DNA from: JABFRZ01 sp964631945 | Lineage (GTDB): Bacteria > Planctomycetota > UBA1135 > GCA-002686595 | Direction: 5' to 3' | Assembly: GCA_964631945.1 (NCBI GenBank) | Contig: CAZWAY010000019.1 | Span: 19,657 to 83,656, forward strand | DNA length: 64,000 nt | Part shown: positions 57,149-64,000 of the stretch, piece after piece | Layout: each line of letters starts with the position of its first letter | Position numbering within the stretch: the first letter of the stretch is position 1 | Translations under genes and position numbers: made by a program | Notes under the pieces: model-generated | The model's input: only the letters and a program-made list of their open reading frames with translations | Databases searched by the model: none | What the model was told of the DNA's origin: nothing

Positions 57149-58438
57149 ATGCTCCCGAGCGCGATACTGTTCGCCTTCGCCGCCGCGAGTCCGTCGCTCG
57201 ACGGGCTCGCGGCGGTTCGTTCCGTGCTGCAGCGCAGCGAGGGCGCGAGCGCCTGCCGCGAGGACGTGCTGGTCCGGCGCCTGACCGCCCTGGGAGCGGA
57301 AACCGCCCCCGTGCTGTTCGTGCTGGTCTCGGGCGAAGGCCTGGAGGACCTCCTGGGCGAGAGCGGTCCCGAAGCCTGGCTGTGCTCACCCGAGCGGGTC
57401 GGGGCCCTGGCGCTCGAGACGCTGGCCAACCTACCCGAGGTCCCGGTGCGCACCACGCTGCGCGCTCAGACGAGTGCGCGGCCCGAGCGCACGGTGCGCG
57501 TGGCCGCGCTGAGCGTGCTCGGCCGCCAGGGCACGGCCGGGGGCATTCCGTTGTTCCTCGAGCTGCTGGCCGAGAGCGGCGACGAGATCGAGATGCGCGC
57601 GCTGCGCGCGCCCGCCACCGAGGCCCTGGCCGCGATCCTGCGCAGCGACGCGCAGGCGGTGAACACGCTCGAGAAGCCGCTGCTCGCGGCGCCGCTCGCG
57701 CTGCAGCGCCTGGTGTGCGAGGCCCTGACCGCTTCCGGCCGGGCCGAGGCCTGCGGTCTCCTGCAGAAGCTGGTCGGCAAGGACCTCGAGCTCGACCTCC
57801 TGGTGCTCGAGGGACTGGGGCGCTTCGCCGAGCGCTTCCCCTGGCGCATGAACGAGAACACGGGCGCGCTGCTGCGCGCCTGCCTGGAGCACTCCAACCC
57901 GAGCTTGCGCGCGGCCGGTGCGCGCGCCCTCGGTCGCGCGCGCGACACCAAGGCTCTGGCCGCCCTGATCGCGTCCCTCGACGACGGCGACGAGGACACC
58001 GTGCGCGCCTCGCAGTGGGCCCTGCGCGAGTGCACGGGCCAGACGCGCCTGGTCCAGGCGCAAGACTGGCGCGCCTGGCTCGAGGCCGAGCGCGGCTGGT
58101 GGCGCGACACGGGCAAGGCCCAGACCGACAGCCTGGCCCAGGGCGATACCACCAGGCTCTCGCAGACGTTGCGCGAGGCCCAGAAGCACCCGCTCGCACG
58201 GCACGCCATGGTGGACGCGCTGCTGCAAGCCCTGGACGACCTGGAGCCGGGGGCCAAGCAGCTCGCCTGCGCGAGCCTGGCCCAGCTCGGCGCGCGTCAG
58301 GCCGTGCCTTCGCTGATCGAGCTGTTGTTCGAGAGCGATCCGCTCGTGCGCGCGGCCGCCTGGAACGCCCTGTGCCGGCTGACCGGCGAGAGCCTTCCGG
58401 CCGAGCCGCGCCTGTGGGAAGAGTACGCCTTCGGCTGA
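57149..58438 (+). CDS. HEAT-repeat protein, last gene of the pseudopilin run
   Basis: 429 residues. ATG at 57149 with GGAG 4 bases before it. MLPSAILFAFAAASPS is a weak leader. Helical repeats with the RVAALSVLGRQG, RAAGARALGRARDTKALAAL and QLACASLAQLGARQAVPSL pattern are HEAT/armadillo-like and act as protein scaffolds. It starts 8 bases after the PilX-like stop, so it belongs to the same transcript. Convergent with the Gfo/Idh/MocA gene. Confidence 0.78.
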   Translation: MLPSAILFAFAAASPSLDGLAAVRSVLQRSEGASACREDVLVRRLTALGAETAPVLFVLVSGEGLEDLLGESGPEAWLCSPERVGALALETLANLPEVPVRTTLRAQTSARPERTVRVAALSVLGRQGTAGGIPLFLELLAESGDEIEMRALRAPATEALAAILRSDAQAVNTLEKPLLAAPLALQRLVCEALTASGRAEACGLLQKLVGKDLELDLLVLEGLGRFAERFPWRMNENTGALLRACLEHSNPSLRAAGARALGRARDTKALAALIASLDDGDEDTVRASQWALRECTGQTRLVQAQDWRAWLEAERGWWRDTGKAQTDSLAQGDTTRLSQTLREAQKHPLARHAMVDALLQALDDLEPGAKQLACASLAQLGARQAVPSLIELLFESDPLVRAAAWNALCRLTGESLPAEPRLWEEYAFG

Positions 58439-58456
58439 GGGCCCCGCGGCCCGCGC

Positions 58457-59773
58457 TCAGACGAACTGCGTGACGCCCGGACGCGCCACGGGCACCGTCT
58501 CGATCGGGCCCCAGGCGTAGGCCTTCGGGCGCAGGTCCTCGCTCGAGTTCAGGGCCTGCTCCCAGCTGAGCGCCTGGCCGCTGTAGGCCGACATGCGCCC
58601 CATCAGCGCCATCAGCGTGCTGTTGCACATCGTTTCGCCATCGTCGATGGGTCGGCCGGAGCGGATCGAGGCGAACAGCGCGTCGTGCTCGTTCTGGTAC
58701 ATGTCGTCCGCATCGCCCTCGCGCTCGGGACGCCAGCGCCAGCTCCAGCCGGCACCGCCGTCGATCGCGGCCTCCTGCACGTTGCAGCGCCCGCGCGTGC
58801 CGTAGATCCAGTCCGAGACCTCGGTCTGGACCTGTCCGCCCCACTGGCGACAGTAGGCGAAGCCCTTCACGCCGTTCTTCCACTCGTAGACCGTGCTGAA
58901 GTGGTCGTAGACGTCGCCGAACTCGGGCTCGATGCGCGCGGCACGTCCGCCCGTCGCCAGGCAACGCACCGGATACTCGCCCATGGCCCAGGCGAGCTTG
59001 TCGAGCGAGTGGATGTGCTGCTCGGCGATGTGGTCGCCCGAGAGCCAGTGGAAGTAGAGCCAGTTGCGCATCTGGTACTCCATCTCGCTCCACTCGGGCT
59101 TGTGCCCCCGGTGCCACAGCGCGCCGGCGTTGTAGGTCGTGTGCAACGCCACGATCTCGCCCACGGCGCCGTCGTGCAAGCGCTGGATCGTGGCGCGCTT
59201 CTTGGCTTCGTAGCGGTAGCAGAGCCCGCTCACGATCGAGAGCCCATTCTGCCGGGCGAGTTCGCAGGCCGCGCGCACCGCGCGCACGCCGGGAGCGTCG
59301 GTCGCGACCGGCTTCTCGACGAAACAGTGCTTGCCGGCCGCGACCGCGGCCGCCAGATGCAGCGGCCGGAAGTGCGGCGAGGTCGCCAGCAGGACCACGT
59401 CCGAGTGCGCGATCACCTGCTCGTAGGCGTCCCAGCCCACGAAACGGCGCTCGGGCGGCACGTCGATGCGGGCCGCCAGGTCGGCCGAGTCCTCGGAGGT
59501 GAGCAGGGAAGCGAGGCTCGCCTCCAGCTGGTCGGAGAAGGTGTCGCCCATGGCCACCAGCTTCACGTTCGCATCGGCGCGCAGGGCGTTGACGGCGGCG
59601 CCCGTCCCGCGCCCGCCGCAGCCGACCAGTCCGACGCGCAAGAGCTCGGCCCCCCCCGGCCGGCGCAGGACGCCGGGCGAGACCGAGACGTAGGGACCGA
59701 CCACGGTGGTGGCGACGGCGCCGCGCAGGAGCTCGCGCCGCGAAGGCTGGAAGGACGTCGAGGAAGGCGACAT
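58457..59773 (-). CDS. Tat-exported Gfo/Idh/MocA-family oxidoreductase
   Basis: 438 residues. The Tat signal is SRRELLRGAVATTVVG. The dinucleotide-binding GLVGCGGRGTGAAVNAL, CFVEKPVATDAPGVRAV (catalytic Lys) and HWLSGDHIAEQHIHSLD are conserved; NAD-type GxGxxG is present as GCGGRG. These planctomycete homologues act on sugars or inositols in the periplasm with bound cofactor. Second of two genes with apbE (12-base gap). ATG 59773 or GTG 59779. Substrate unknown. Confidence 0.88.
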   Translation of the reverse strand: MSPSSTSFQPSRRELLRGAVATTVVGPYVSVSPGVLRRPGGAELLRVGLVGCGGRGTGAAVNALRADANVKLVAMGDTFSDQLEASLASLLTSEDSADLAARIDVPPERRFVGWDAYEQVIAHSDVVLLATSPHFRPLHLAAAVAAGKHCFVEKPVATDAPGVRAVRAACELARQNGLSIVSGLCYRYEAKKRATIQRLHDGAVGEIVALHTTYNAGALWHRGHKPEWSEMEYQMRNWLYFHWLSGDHIAEQHIHSLDKLAWAMGEYPVRCLATGGRAARIEPEFGDVYDHFSTVYEWKNGVKGFAYCRQWGGQVQTEVSDWIYGTRGRCNVQEAAIDGGAGWSWRWRPEREGDADDMYQNEHDALFASIRSGRPIDDGETMCNSTLMALMGRMSAYSGQALSWEQALNSSEDLRPKAYAWGPIETVPVARPGVTQFV

Positions 59774-59785
59774 GGGCACTGTGAC

Positions 59786-60907
59786 TCAGGGACTCGGGCC
59801 GGGGTCCACCGCGGGCTCGCGGGGGGACGCGCAGGATAGCGGAGGGAAGCCCGGCGTGTGGAAGCACTCGACGCGTCCCGCGCGGCGGACGAGCACGCGC
59901 GCCTCGAAGCCCGGATAGCGCGTGAGCAACGCCAGACCGGGCTCCGGCCCGAGCACGCTCAGGGCTGTCGCGAGTGCGTCGCTGAGCATGCCGCGCGCTC
60001 CGAGCACGCTGACCAAGCGCTGCTCGCTCAGCGCGAGCCCGCTGCGCGGGTCGAGGATGTGCGAATAACGGACGCCGTCGAGCTCGAGGAACTGCGCCAG
60101 GTCCCCCGAGGTCGCCAGCGCGCCCTGGGCCAGGAGCAGGGTGGGCGGCGCTTCGCCGGGCGCCGGCTCGAGGCCGGCCAGGGCCACGCTCCAGCCGCGC
60201 TTTCCCGGCGGCGGCTGCCCCGCGCGCAGCTCGCCCCCACCCACCAGCAGCGCGCACGGGACGCCCCGCTGGACGAGCACCGCCAGCGCCTCGTCCAGCG
60301 CGTAGCCCTTGGCGATGCCGCCCAGGTCGAGGCGCATCCCGGGCGCGAGCAGGCGCGCCGCGCGCGCTCCGGGCTCCAGCACCAGCTTCTCGTAGCCCAC
60401 CGCCGTCGCCGCGGCGGCGAGTTCGGCCGCCTCCGGCAGGCGTTCCTGGCGGCGCGCGCGCCGCCACAGGCGCACGAAGGGGCCCGCCGTGACGTCGAAG
60501 GCCCCGTCGCTCGCGCGCGCGAGCTCCTGCGCCGCGGCCAGAACGGTTCCGAGCTCGCGCGAGAGCGGGATCGGCGGCGTGGGCGCGCCGCCCTGCTCGG
60601 AGCGCGCACCGAGGCGCGTGAGCTCGCTCTCCGGATCGTAGTCCGACAGCGCGCGCTCGAGCGCGGCGATGCGCGCGAAGGCGGCCTCGGCCGCGCCACG
60701 CGCGCGCATCTCGTCCGGGGCGTAGCACAGCACGCGGAACTCCGTGCCCATGGCCGCGCGCGCGAACTCGAAGCGCCCGAGCTCGCGCGGCACCGGCTCG
60801 AACCCGGCGGCCGCACAGGCGGCCAGCGAGCTGGCCAGCAGGGTGGCCAGGGTCCGGCGCCGCGCGCGGCACACGCCCTCGGGTCTCCAGGGTTTCCGGG
60901 CTCTCAC
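59786..60907 (-). CDS. apbE: FAD:protein FMN transferase (ApbE), lipoprotein
   Basis: 373 residues. A leader ending in LASSLAAC is a lipobox, as in characterised ApbE. GTEFRVLCYAPDEM, FDVTAGPFVRLW, RLDLGGIAKGYALDEALAV, ALATSGDLAQF and SHILDPRSGLALS are the flavin-transfer motifs. ApbE attaches FMN to a threonine in target proteins such as Nqr/Rnf subunits; no such target (S/TGAT) was noticed nearby. Immediately followed by the Gfo/Idh/MocA gene on the same strand. GTG start at 60907. Confidence 0.93.
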   Translation of the reverse strand: MRARKPWRPEGVCRARRRTLATLLASSLAACAAAGFEPVPRELGRFEFARAAMGTEFRVLCYAPDEMRARGAAEAAFARIAALERALSDYDPESELTRLGARSEQGGAPTPPIPLSRELGTVLAAAQELARASDGAFDVTAGPFVRLWRRARRQERLPEAAELAAAATAVGYEKLVLEPGARAARLLAPGMRLDLGGIAKGYALDEALAVLVQRGVPCALLVGGGELRAGQPPPGKRGWSVALAGLEPAPGEAPPTLLLAQGALATSGDLAQFLELDGVRYSHILDPRSGLALSEQRLVSVLGARGMLSDALATALSVLGPEPGLALLTRYPGFEARVLVRRAGRVECFHTPGFPPLSCASPREPAVDPGPSP

Positions 60908-60968
60908 GGTCGCGGCAAGCTATCCGACGACGCGCGCATTCCCCGCGCGCCCACTACAATCCCGCGCC

Positions 60969-62054
60969 GTGTCGCTCCCGCTCCTGGCCCTGCTGGCGTT
61001 CTCGAACTCTGCGCAGACCGCGCGCAAGTTCCCGGACCCGCCCCCGGGCGTGCCGCCGGCCGTGCCCCTGGCCGCGGCCGAGGCGGCCTCGCCTGCGGCG
61101 ATGAAGCCCTACGTCGAGGCGATTCCCGGCACGAACGCGAGCCTCGAGCTCGTGCCCATCCCCGGCGGCACGTTCCGCCTCGGCAGCCCCGCCACGGAGG
61201 CGGGCCGCGGCGAGGACGAGGGCCCCGCGCTCGAGGTCGAGCTCGCGCCCTTCTGGATGGCGCGCTTCGAAACGCGCTGGAACGAGTACCACCCGTTCAT
61301 GCTCGCGCTCGACCGCAAGGCACGCGCCGAGGGCCTGGCCCCCGCCACGCCCCAGGACGCCTGGGCCGACGCGGTCAGCCGCCCGACGCCGCCCTACGTG
61401 CCCATGGACTTCGAGATGGGCGTGGACGGCTTCCCGGCCATCTCGATGACGCAGTTCGCGGCCCGCCACTACACCAAGTGGCTGACGATGAAGACCGGAC
61501 GCTTCTACCGCCTGCCGAGCGAGGCCGAGTGGGAGTACGCCTGCCGCGCGGGCACGAGCACGGCCTACTCCTTCGGCGACGATCCGGCTCAGCTCGGCCA
61601 GTACGCCTGGTACTTCGACAACGCCGACGACCGCTATCACGAGGTCGGGCGCAAGCAGCCGAACCCGTGGGGCCTGTTCGACATGCACGGAAACGTGGCC
61701 GAGTGGGTGCTCGACGCACACGACAAGGGCTTCTACGCCACGCTCGGCGCGCACGCCGCGAACCCCGTCAACTGGCCGAGCGCGCCCTACCCGCACGTCG
61801 TGCGCGGCGGCTCCTGGGACGACGACCCCGCCCGGCTGCGCTCGGCCGCGCGCCGCGCCTCGAACAAGGGCTGGAAGGTGCAGGACCCGCAGCAGCCCAA
61901 GAGCATCTGGTACCTCACCGACGCGCGTTTCGTGGGCTTTCGCGTGGTGCGTCCGCTGGTGCCGCCGCCGCCCGAGGAGTGGGCGCGCGCCTTCGAGCCC
62001 GAGGCCGATTCGATCCGCGACGTCCTCGCGCGCCAGCGCCAGGGCGGGCGCTGA
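60969..62054 (+). CDS. SUMF1/FGE-fold protein without the catalytic cysteines, exported
   Basis: 361 residues. A GTG at 60969 gives the leader LPLLALLAFSNSAQT. The FGE-sulfatase fold is visible: PIPGGTFRLGSPATEAGRGEDEGP, ARHYTKWLTMKTGRFYRLPSEAEWEYACRAGTS, GLFDMHGNVAEWVLD, VVRGGSWDDDPARLRSAAR and GFRVVRP. Cys appears only in WEYACRAG; the active-site cysteine pair of formylglycine-generating enzymes is absent. Such paralogues are usually binding or iron enzymes. Divergent from apbE and followed by a second Gfo/Idh/MocA gene. Confidence 0.85.
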   Translation: MSLPLLALLAFSNSAQTARKFPDPPPGVPPAVPLAAAEAASPAAMKPYVEAIPGTNASLELVPIPGGTFRLGSPATEAGRGEDEGPALEVELAPFWMARFETRWNEYHPFMLALDRKARAEGLAPATPQDAWADAVSRPTPPYVPMDFEMGVDGFPAISMTQFAARHYTKWLTMKTGRFYRLPSEAEWEYACRAGTSTAYSFGDDPAQLGQYAWYFDNADDRYHEVGRKQPNPWGLFDMHGNVAEWVLDAHDKGFYATLGAHAANPVNWPSAPYPHVVRGGSWDDDPARLRSAARRASNKGWKVQDPQQPKSIWYLTDARFVGFRVVRPLVPPPPEEWARAFEPEADSIRDVLARQRQGGR

Positions 62055-62076
62055 CCCCGTTCCGCTCCCCATCGCC

Positions 62077-63372
62077 ATGAACCCGCCGCAACCCTTCCCG
62101 TCGCGTCGCACCTTCCTGCAGGGATCCGGAGCCGTGCTGGCGAGCAGCGCGCTCGCGCGCGAGGTCGCCGGCGACCGCGCCAACGACCTCCTGCGCGTGG
62201 CTCTGGTCGGCTGTGGCGGGCGCGGCACGGGCGCGGCGATCCAGGCGCTCTCGACCGCCGGTCCCGTGCACCTCGTGGCCATGGCGGACGCCTTCCGCGA
62301 TCGACTCGACGCCTCGCTGGCCGAGATCGTGGCCCAGGTCCCCGAGCGCGTGGACGTACCCGAGTCGCGGCGCTTCGTGGGCTTCGAGGCCTACCGCGCG
62401 GCCATCGAGCTCGACGTGGACGTGGTGATCCTCACCACGCCACCCGGCTTCCGGCCCGAGCATTTCGAGTACGCGGTCGCCAAGGGCCGACACGTCTTCC
62501 TCGAGAAGCCCGTGGCGGTCGACGCCCCCGGTGTGCGCACCGTGCTGGCGGCGGCGGCCGAGGCCCGCAGGAAGGAGCTCAAGATCGGGGTCGGGTTGCA
62601 GCGCCACCACGACCCCGCCTACGTCGAGACGGTGAAGCGCCTGCGCGAGGGCGCGATCGGGCGGATCCTCCTGTACCGCTGCTACTGGAACTCCTCCGGC
62701 GTGTGGACGCGCGCGCGCGAGCCCGGCTGGAGCGAGATGACCTACCAGATGCGCAACTGGTACTACTTCAACTGGCTGTGCGGCGACCACATCGTCGAAC
62801 AGCACATCCACAACCTCGACGTGTGCAACTGGATCCAGGGCGCGCCGCCGGTGAGCGCCCAGGGCCAGGGCGGACGCGCGGTGCGCACCGGCCCCGACAC
62901 GGGCGAGATCTACGATCACCACGCGCTCGAGTACACCTACGCCGACGGCACCAAGATGCTCTCGCAGTGCCGGCACATCCCCGGCTGCTGGGACTCGGTC
63001 GCCGAGCACGCCCACGGCACCCTGGGACAGGCCGAGGTCTCGGCCGCGCGCATCAGCAGCCAGGGCGGCTGGGACTGGCGCTGGCGCGGCGAGGGCGTGG
63101 ATCCCTACCAGCGCGAGCACGACGCGCTGTTCGCCGCCATCCGCGCCGGACACGAGCACGCCGAGGCCGAGCTCGGCGCCCAGGCGACCCTGACCGCGAT
63201 CCTCGGGCGCATGGCCAGCTACTCCGGGCGCGTCGTGAAGTGGGACGAGGCCATGGCATCGGAGCTGCGCCTCGCGCCCGCGCGCTACGCCTGGGACGCG
63301 CCACCGCCCACGTTGCCCGGCCCGGATGGCCGCTATCCCCACGCGCTACCCGGCCTCACCCCGGCCCTCTGA
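62077..63372 (+). CDS. second Tat-exported Gfo/Idh/MocA-family oxidoreductase
   Basis: 431 residues. Tat signal SRRTFLQGSGAVLASSAL. VALVGCGGRGTGAAIQAL, VFLEKPVAVDAPGVRTV and WLCGDHIVEQHIHNLDVCNWI match the first copy (58457-59773) closely in order and spacing. MTYQMRNWYYFNWL is shared too. The paralogues are likely a duplicated pair that act on related substrates. ATG 62077, 22 bases after the SUMF1-fold gene. Confidence 0.88.
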   Translation: MNPPQPFPSRRTFLQGSGAVLASSALAREVAGDRANDLLRVALVGCGGRGTGAAIQALSTAGPVHLVAMADAFRDRLDASLAEIVAQVPERVDVPESRRFVGFEAYRAAIELDVDVVILTTPPGFRPEHFEYAVAKGRHVFLEKPVAVDAPGVRTVLAAAAEARRKELKIGVGLQRHHDPAYVETVKRLREGAIGRILLYRCYWNSSGVWTRAREPGWSEMTYQMRNWYYFNWLCGDHIVEQHIHNLDVCNWIQGAPPVSAQGQGGRAVRTGPDTGEIYDHHALEYTYADGTKMLSQCRHIPGCWDSVAEHAHGTLGQAEVSAARISSQGGWDWRWRGEGVDPYQREHDALFAAIRAGHEHAEAELGAQATLTAILGRMASYSGRVVKWDEAMASELRLAPARYAWDAPPPTLPGPDGRYPHALPGLTPAL

Positions 63373-63398
63373 TCCCCCACCTCCGCCAGGACATCGCC

Positions 63399-63842
63399 AT
63401 GAAGCCCCGCTCGTTCGCGCTGCTGCTACCCCTCGCCCTCCCGCTCGCCCCCGTCCTCCAGGAGCTCGGCCGACACGGGCGCGAGCACGAGAGCGAACTC
63501 GCGCGCCAGATGGAGTTGCTCGAGGACCAGCTCAAGCCGCTGCGCAAGCTCCTGCGCGCGGACGGCTCGAGCGTGGAGGCGCTCTCTTCCTTGGTCGAGA
63601 TCCAGCGCCTCACGCTGGGCTGCAAGCAGCTCGTGCCCGCGGCCGCCACGCGCCTGCCCGAAGCCGAGCGCGCGGCCTTCGTCACGGCCTATCGCCGCAC
63701 GATGGTCGACTTCCTGATGCGTCAGCTTGAACTCGAGGCCGCGCTCCTCGACGGTGATGCGGCCGCGGCCCAGGCGGCCTTCGAACGACTGCGCGCCATG
63801 GAAGACTCGTCCCACGAGCGCTTCGCGCCCGAGGACGACTAG
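63399..63842 (+). CDS. cytochrome b562-like exported four-helix protein
   Basis: 147 residues. MKPRSFALLLPLALPLAPVL is a leader. The mature helices match the cytochrome b562 pattern: ELARQMELLEDQLKPLRK with M38 at the axial Met position, and MEDSSHERFAPEDD with H139 at the axial His. Helix 2/3 region ... CKQLVPAAATRLPEAE is also comparable. Probably binds heme b non-covalently in the periplasm and shuttles electrons, or acts like the related CybC-type sensor folds. Same strand as the Gfo gene, 26 bases after it. Confidence 0.7.
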   Translation: MKPRSFALLLPLALPLAPVLQELGRHGREHESELARQMELLEDQLKPLRKLLRADGSSVEALSSLVEIQRLTLGCKQLVPAAATRLPEAERAAFVTAYRRTMVDFLMRQLELEAALLDGDAAAAQAAFERLRAMEDSSHERFAPEDD

Positions 63843-63851
63843 TCTCCTAGT

Positions 63852-63880
63852 CTCCGGCGGCCGGAAGTGCGTCGCCGGAG
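63852..63880. terminator. hairpin after the cytochrome b562-like gene
   Basis: CTCCGGCG (63852-63859) and CGCCGGAG (63873-63880) form an 8-bp stem with a 13-base loop, between two convergent genes. No T-run. Confidence 0.35.
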
Positions 63881-63905
63881 CGCGATGCCCGTGCTCGGCA
63901 GGCGC

Positions 63906-64000
63906 TCAGCGCGCGCGCGGACGCGTCCGATTGGGCACGGTCGGGTCGCTGCCGTAGTCGAGCTCGTCGCGGTCGTACCAGCCGTCGCTGTCGCGATCCA
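63906..64000 (-). CDS. C-terminal end of a protein with a DxDxDG calcium loop, cut by the window
   Basis: Only the last 31 codons are inside. Read from the window edge to the stop at 63906-63908 they give DRDSDGWYDRDELDYGSDPT then VPNRTRPRAR. The DxDxDGxxDxxE loop followed by YGSDPT is typical of thrombospondin type-3 or dockerin-like calcium repeats at the ends of exported proteins. Nothing else can be said about the gene. Confidence 0.6.
   Translation of the reverse strand, partial: DRDSDGWYDRDELDYGSDPTVPNRTRPRAR

Noticed and set aside
60969..62054. Calling the SUMF1-fold protein a formylglycine-generating enzyme
   Set aside because: The catalytic cysteine pair is absent; only one Cys remains, in WEYACRAG.

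Overview
The window is very GC-rich bacterial DNA, densely coded on both strands, with strong third-position GC that creates long meaningless antisense ORFs. Lineage is inferred from gene content. A GreA fused to a large helical N-terminal region is a Planctomycetes-Verrucomicrobia-Chlamydiae trait. Tat-exported Gfo/Idh/MocA oxidoreductases, a WPQWRGP-type PQQ-like propeller, a redoxin/cytochrome c/copper-monooxygenase fusion and giant FG-GAP/PKD/IPT surface proteins also fit. I infer a high-GC member of Planctomycetota. Two N runs (25418-25427 and 28024-28123) mean this is a scaffold, probably from a draft or metagenome assembly, and the first junction looks chimeric.

Layout. 1-7045 (minus): alaS (cut by the window edge), recA, thpR, a PfkB sugar kinase, a flippase-like membrane protein and a HEAT-like lipoprotein. 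7113-11031: a secreted esterase-like protein divergent from a PQQ-like propeller coupled to a small HTH-like protein. 11077-13650: an HNH endonuclease, a frameshifted AbiEii-like nucleotidyltransferase remnant, then ssrA (tmRNA) next to smpB. 13779-16409: tRNA-Leu, rsmG, tRNA-Trp and a PcnB-type poly(A) polymerase. 16426-21083 (minus): a degenerate amidohydrolase, dus, and an HI0933-type flavoprotein. 21193-28296: an rRNA methyltransferase, the GreA fusion, ahcY (gapped), a GNAT protein, gluQ (gapped) and tRNA-Asn. 28320-34357: an MFS transporter, the redox/copper fusion and an FG-GAP/PKD surface protein. 34593-41278: hydrolase-TerC-ATP-grasp, mscL, an ECF sigma factor with a tandem zinc-finger partner, and a DUF4388 protein facing a MshEN-like protein across a clear terminator. 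41504-49711: a 2141-residue secreted protein with a metallo-beta-lactamase-like domain, 15 IPT/TIG repeats and an FG-GAP propeller, followed by a MauG-like diheme peroxidase. 50020-54314: a class IV aminotransferase, glnS, an unknown protein and a beta-barrel lipoprotein. 54471-58438: a pseudopilin/PilX-like operon ending in a HEAT protein. 58457-63842: an envelope redox neighbourhood (ApbE, two Tat-exported Gfo/Idh/MocA proteins, a cysteine-poor SUMF1-fold protein, a cytochrome b562-like protein).

How the parts fit. Several housekeeping neighbours make sense together: tmRNA with SmpB, and RsmG, PcnB, Dus, ThpR and GluQ for RNA maturation. The accessory content is mostly envelope and secreted: very large repeat proteins, pseudopilins, lipoproteins and periplasmic redox proteins. 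No rRNA operon, transposase, prophage or CRISPR array was seen. The most unusual objects are the MBL/IPT/FG-GAP giant, the pseudopilin operon without a motor, the catalytically stripped amidohydrolase, the redoxin/heme/copper fusion and the two-version ahcY junction.
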